From NCBI RefSeq assembly GCF_002095465.1, contig NZ_MLFP01000008.1, forward strand, positions 62,001 to 126,000: 64,000 nt of DNA. Direction: 5' to 3'. This DNA is from Pantoea rodasii (GTDB lineage Bacteria > Pseudomonadota > Gammaproteobacteria > Enterobacterales > Enterobacteriaceae). Made by a program: the position numbers and the translations under genes. The notes below the pieces were generated by a model, which was not told the origin of the DNA, ran no database searches, and saw only the letters and a list, made by a program, of their open reading frames with translations. Every line of letters begins with the position of its first letter. Positions within the stretch are counted from its first letter, which is position 1. Shown piece by piece: positions 63,611 through 64,000 of this stretch.

Positions 63611-63656
63611 TCCCTGCATCATAGTTGCCCCAATTTTGAAAGCGCAACGGATTTTG

Positions 63657-63670
63657 CTAAACCGATTTAG
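63657..63670. promoter_or_regulatory. ScrR operator 2
   Basis: CTAAACCGATTTAG, one mismatch from a perfect palindrome, 60 bases from operator 1. It lies between scrY and scrK, so both operators may work together. Confidence 0.75.
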
Positions 63671-63708
63671 TTGATGTGAAGTAAGTCGCAAAACATGAAG
63701 GGTTCGTT

Positions 63709-64000
63709 CTATCGGGAGAGGTGATCCTGGAGTTGCTGATAGTCAGGCAGAGCCGTCATAGCTCCTTTGGCCATGGTCGCCAGTGCGCCACAGATCTGAG
63801 CACACTGCAGACGATCCGTAAGCTGATCACCATCAGCTGGCATGCCATACTGCGCCAGTCCCCATAACAGGCCGGCAACAAAAGCGTCGCCTGCTCCTGT
63901 GGTGTCCACGCTGTTGACCGCTTTAGCGGGATGGTGAGTCAGCGTACCGTTGTGCCAGCCGCGCACGCCGGCGCTGCCTTGGGTTACCAGCAGTAAGGTA
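63709..64000 (-). CDS. scrK: fructokinase ScrK (3' part)
   Basis: The last about 96 codons of a PfkB-family sugar kinase, cut by the window edge. VNSVDTTGAGDAFVAGLLWG is the catalytic anion-hole signature with the base Asp. It phosphorylates the fructose released by ScrB. It lies upstream of scrY in the same direction, the standard scrKYABR order. Confidence 0.9.
   Translation of the reverse strand, partial: TLLLVTQGSAGVRGWHNGTLTHHPAKAVNSVDTTGAGDAFVAGLLWGLAQYGMPADGDQLTDRLQCAQICGALATMAKGAMTALPDYQQLQDHLSR

Overview
The window looks like accessory DNA, probably a large plasmid or an integrated element, of an enterobacterium of the Erwiniaceae (Pantoea/Erwinia type). The reasons are an aerobactin operon, a complete scr sucrose regulon, DUF2913 and Rpn family genes, a ChaB-like gene, and many IS and recombinase remnants. 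No rRNA, tRNA, CRISPR array or replication initiator was found. The species assignment is inference.

Layout. 0-2.5 kb: end of an ICE/GI-type conjugation cluster (TraG N-terminal protein, DUF3742). 2.5-12.5 kb: sparse accessory DNA with a ChaB-like protein, a membrane protein, small unknowns, a RES-domain toxin facing an Xre/MbcA-like gene, a phosphatase remnant, DUF2913, a nucleotidyltransferase and a YafO-like toxin with an unusual partner. 12.5-13.8 kb: a Cre-like tyrosine recombinase with a loxP-like site. 14.7-18.6 kb: a frameshifted glycoside hydrolase / glycosyltransferase / FAD oxidoreductase group. 18.7-20.7 kb: gene fragments, including a second, chimeric Cre-like remnant with its own lox-like site. 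21.2-22.7 kb: a serine recombinase broken by three frameshifts. 23-29 kb: a catabolic operon (amino-acid-type ABC transporter, Gfo/Idh/MocA dehydrogenase, D-amino-acid-oxidase-like enzyme) divergent from a LacI-family regulator, with two perfect operators between them. 29-39.4 kb: orphan HigA, M20 peptidase, hydantoinase/oxoprolinase HyuA-HyuB and a spermidine-type ABC transporter. 39.5-45.5 kb: a RelE/ParE-type TA pair, an ISNCY element, IS3 debris and remnants of GGDEF, LysR and PP2C genes. 45.7-55.9 kb: aerobactin island (siderophore reductase, ShiF-like exporter, Fur box, iucABCD-iutA). 56.2-57.3 kb: glycosyltransferase. 58.1-64 kb: scrR, scrB, scrA, scrY and partial scrK, with two ScrR operators.

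How the parts work together. IucD, IucB, IucA and IucC make aerobactin, the ShiF-like protein probably exports it, IutA imports the ferric form and the SIP-family reductase releases the iron. ScrY, ScrA, ScrB and ScrK take up, phosphorylate and cleave sucrose under ScrR control. The 23-28 kb and 31-39 kb clusters each pair an ABC importer with enzymes for a nitrogenous compound.

Quality note. About twenty otherwise intact genes carry single-base frameshifts, almost all at homopolymer runs. This points to sequencing or assembly error rather than real decay, so the affected genes (scrA, scrY, shiF, several transporters) should not be read as dead without checking. The true remnants (phosphatase, DCC, DUF2913 ends, HigB, LysR, PP2C) are truncations and look genuinely decayed.
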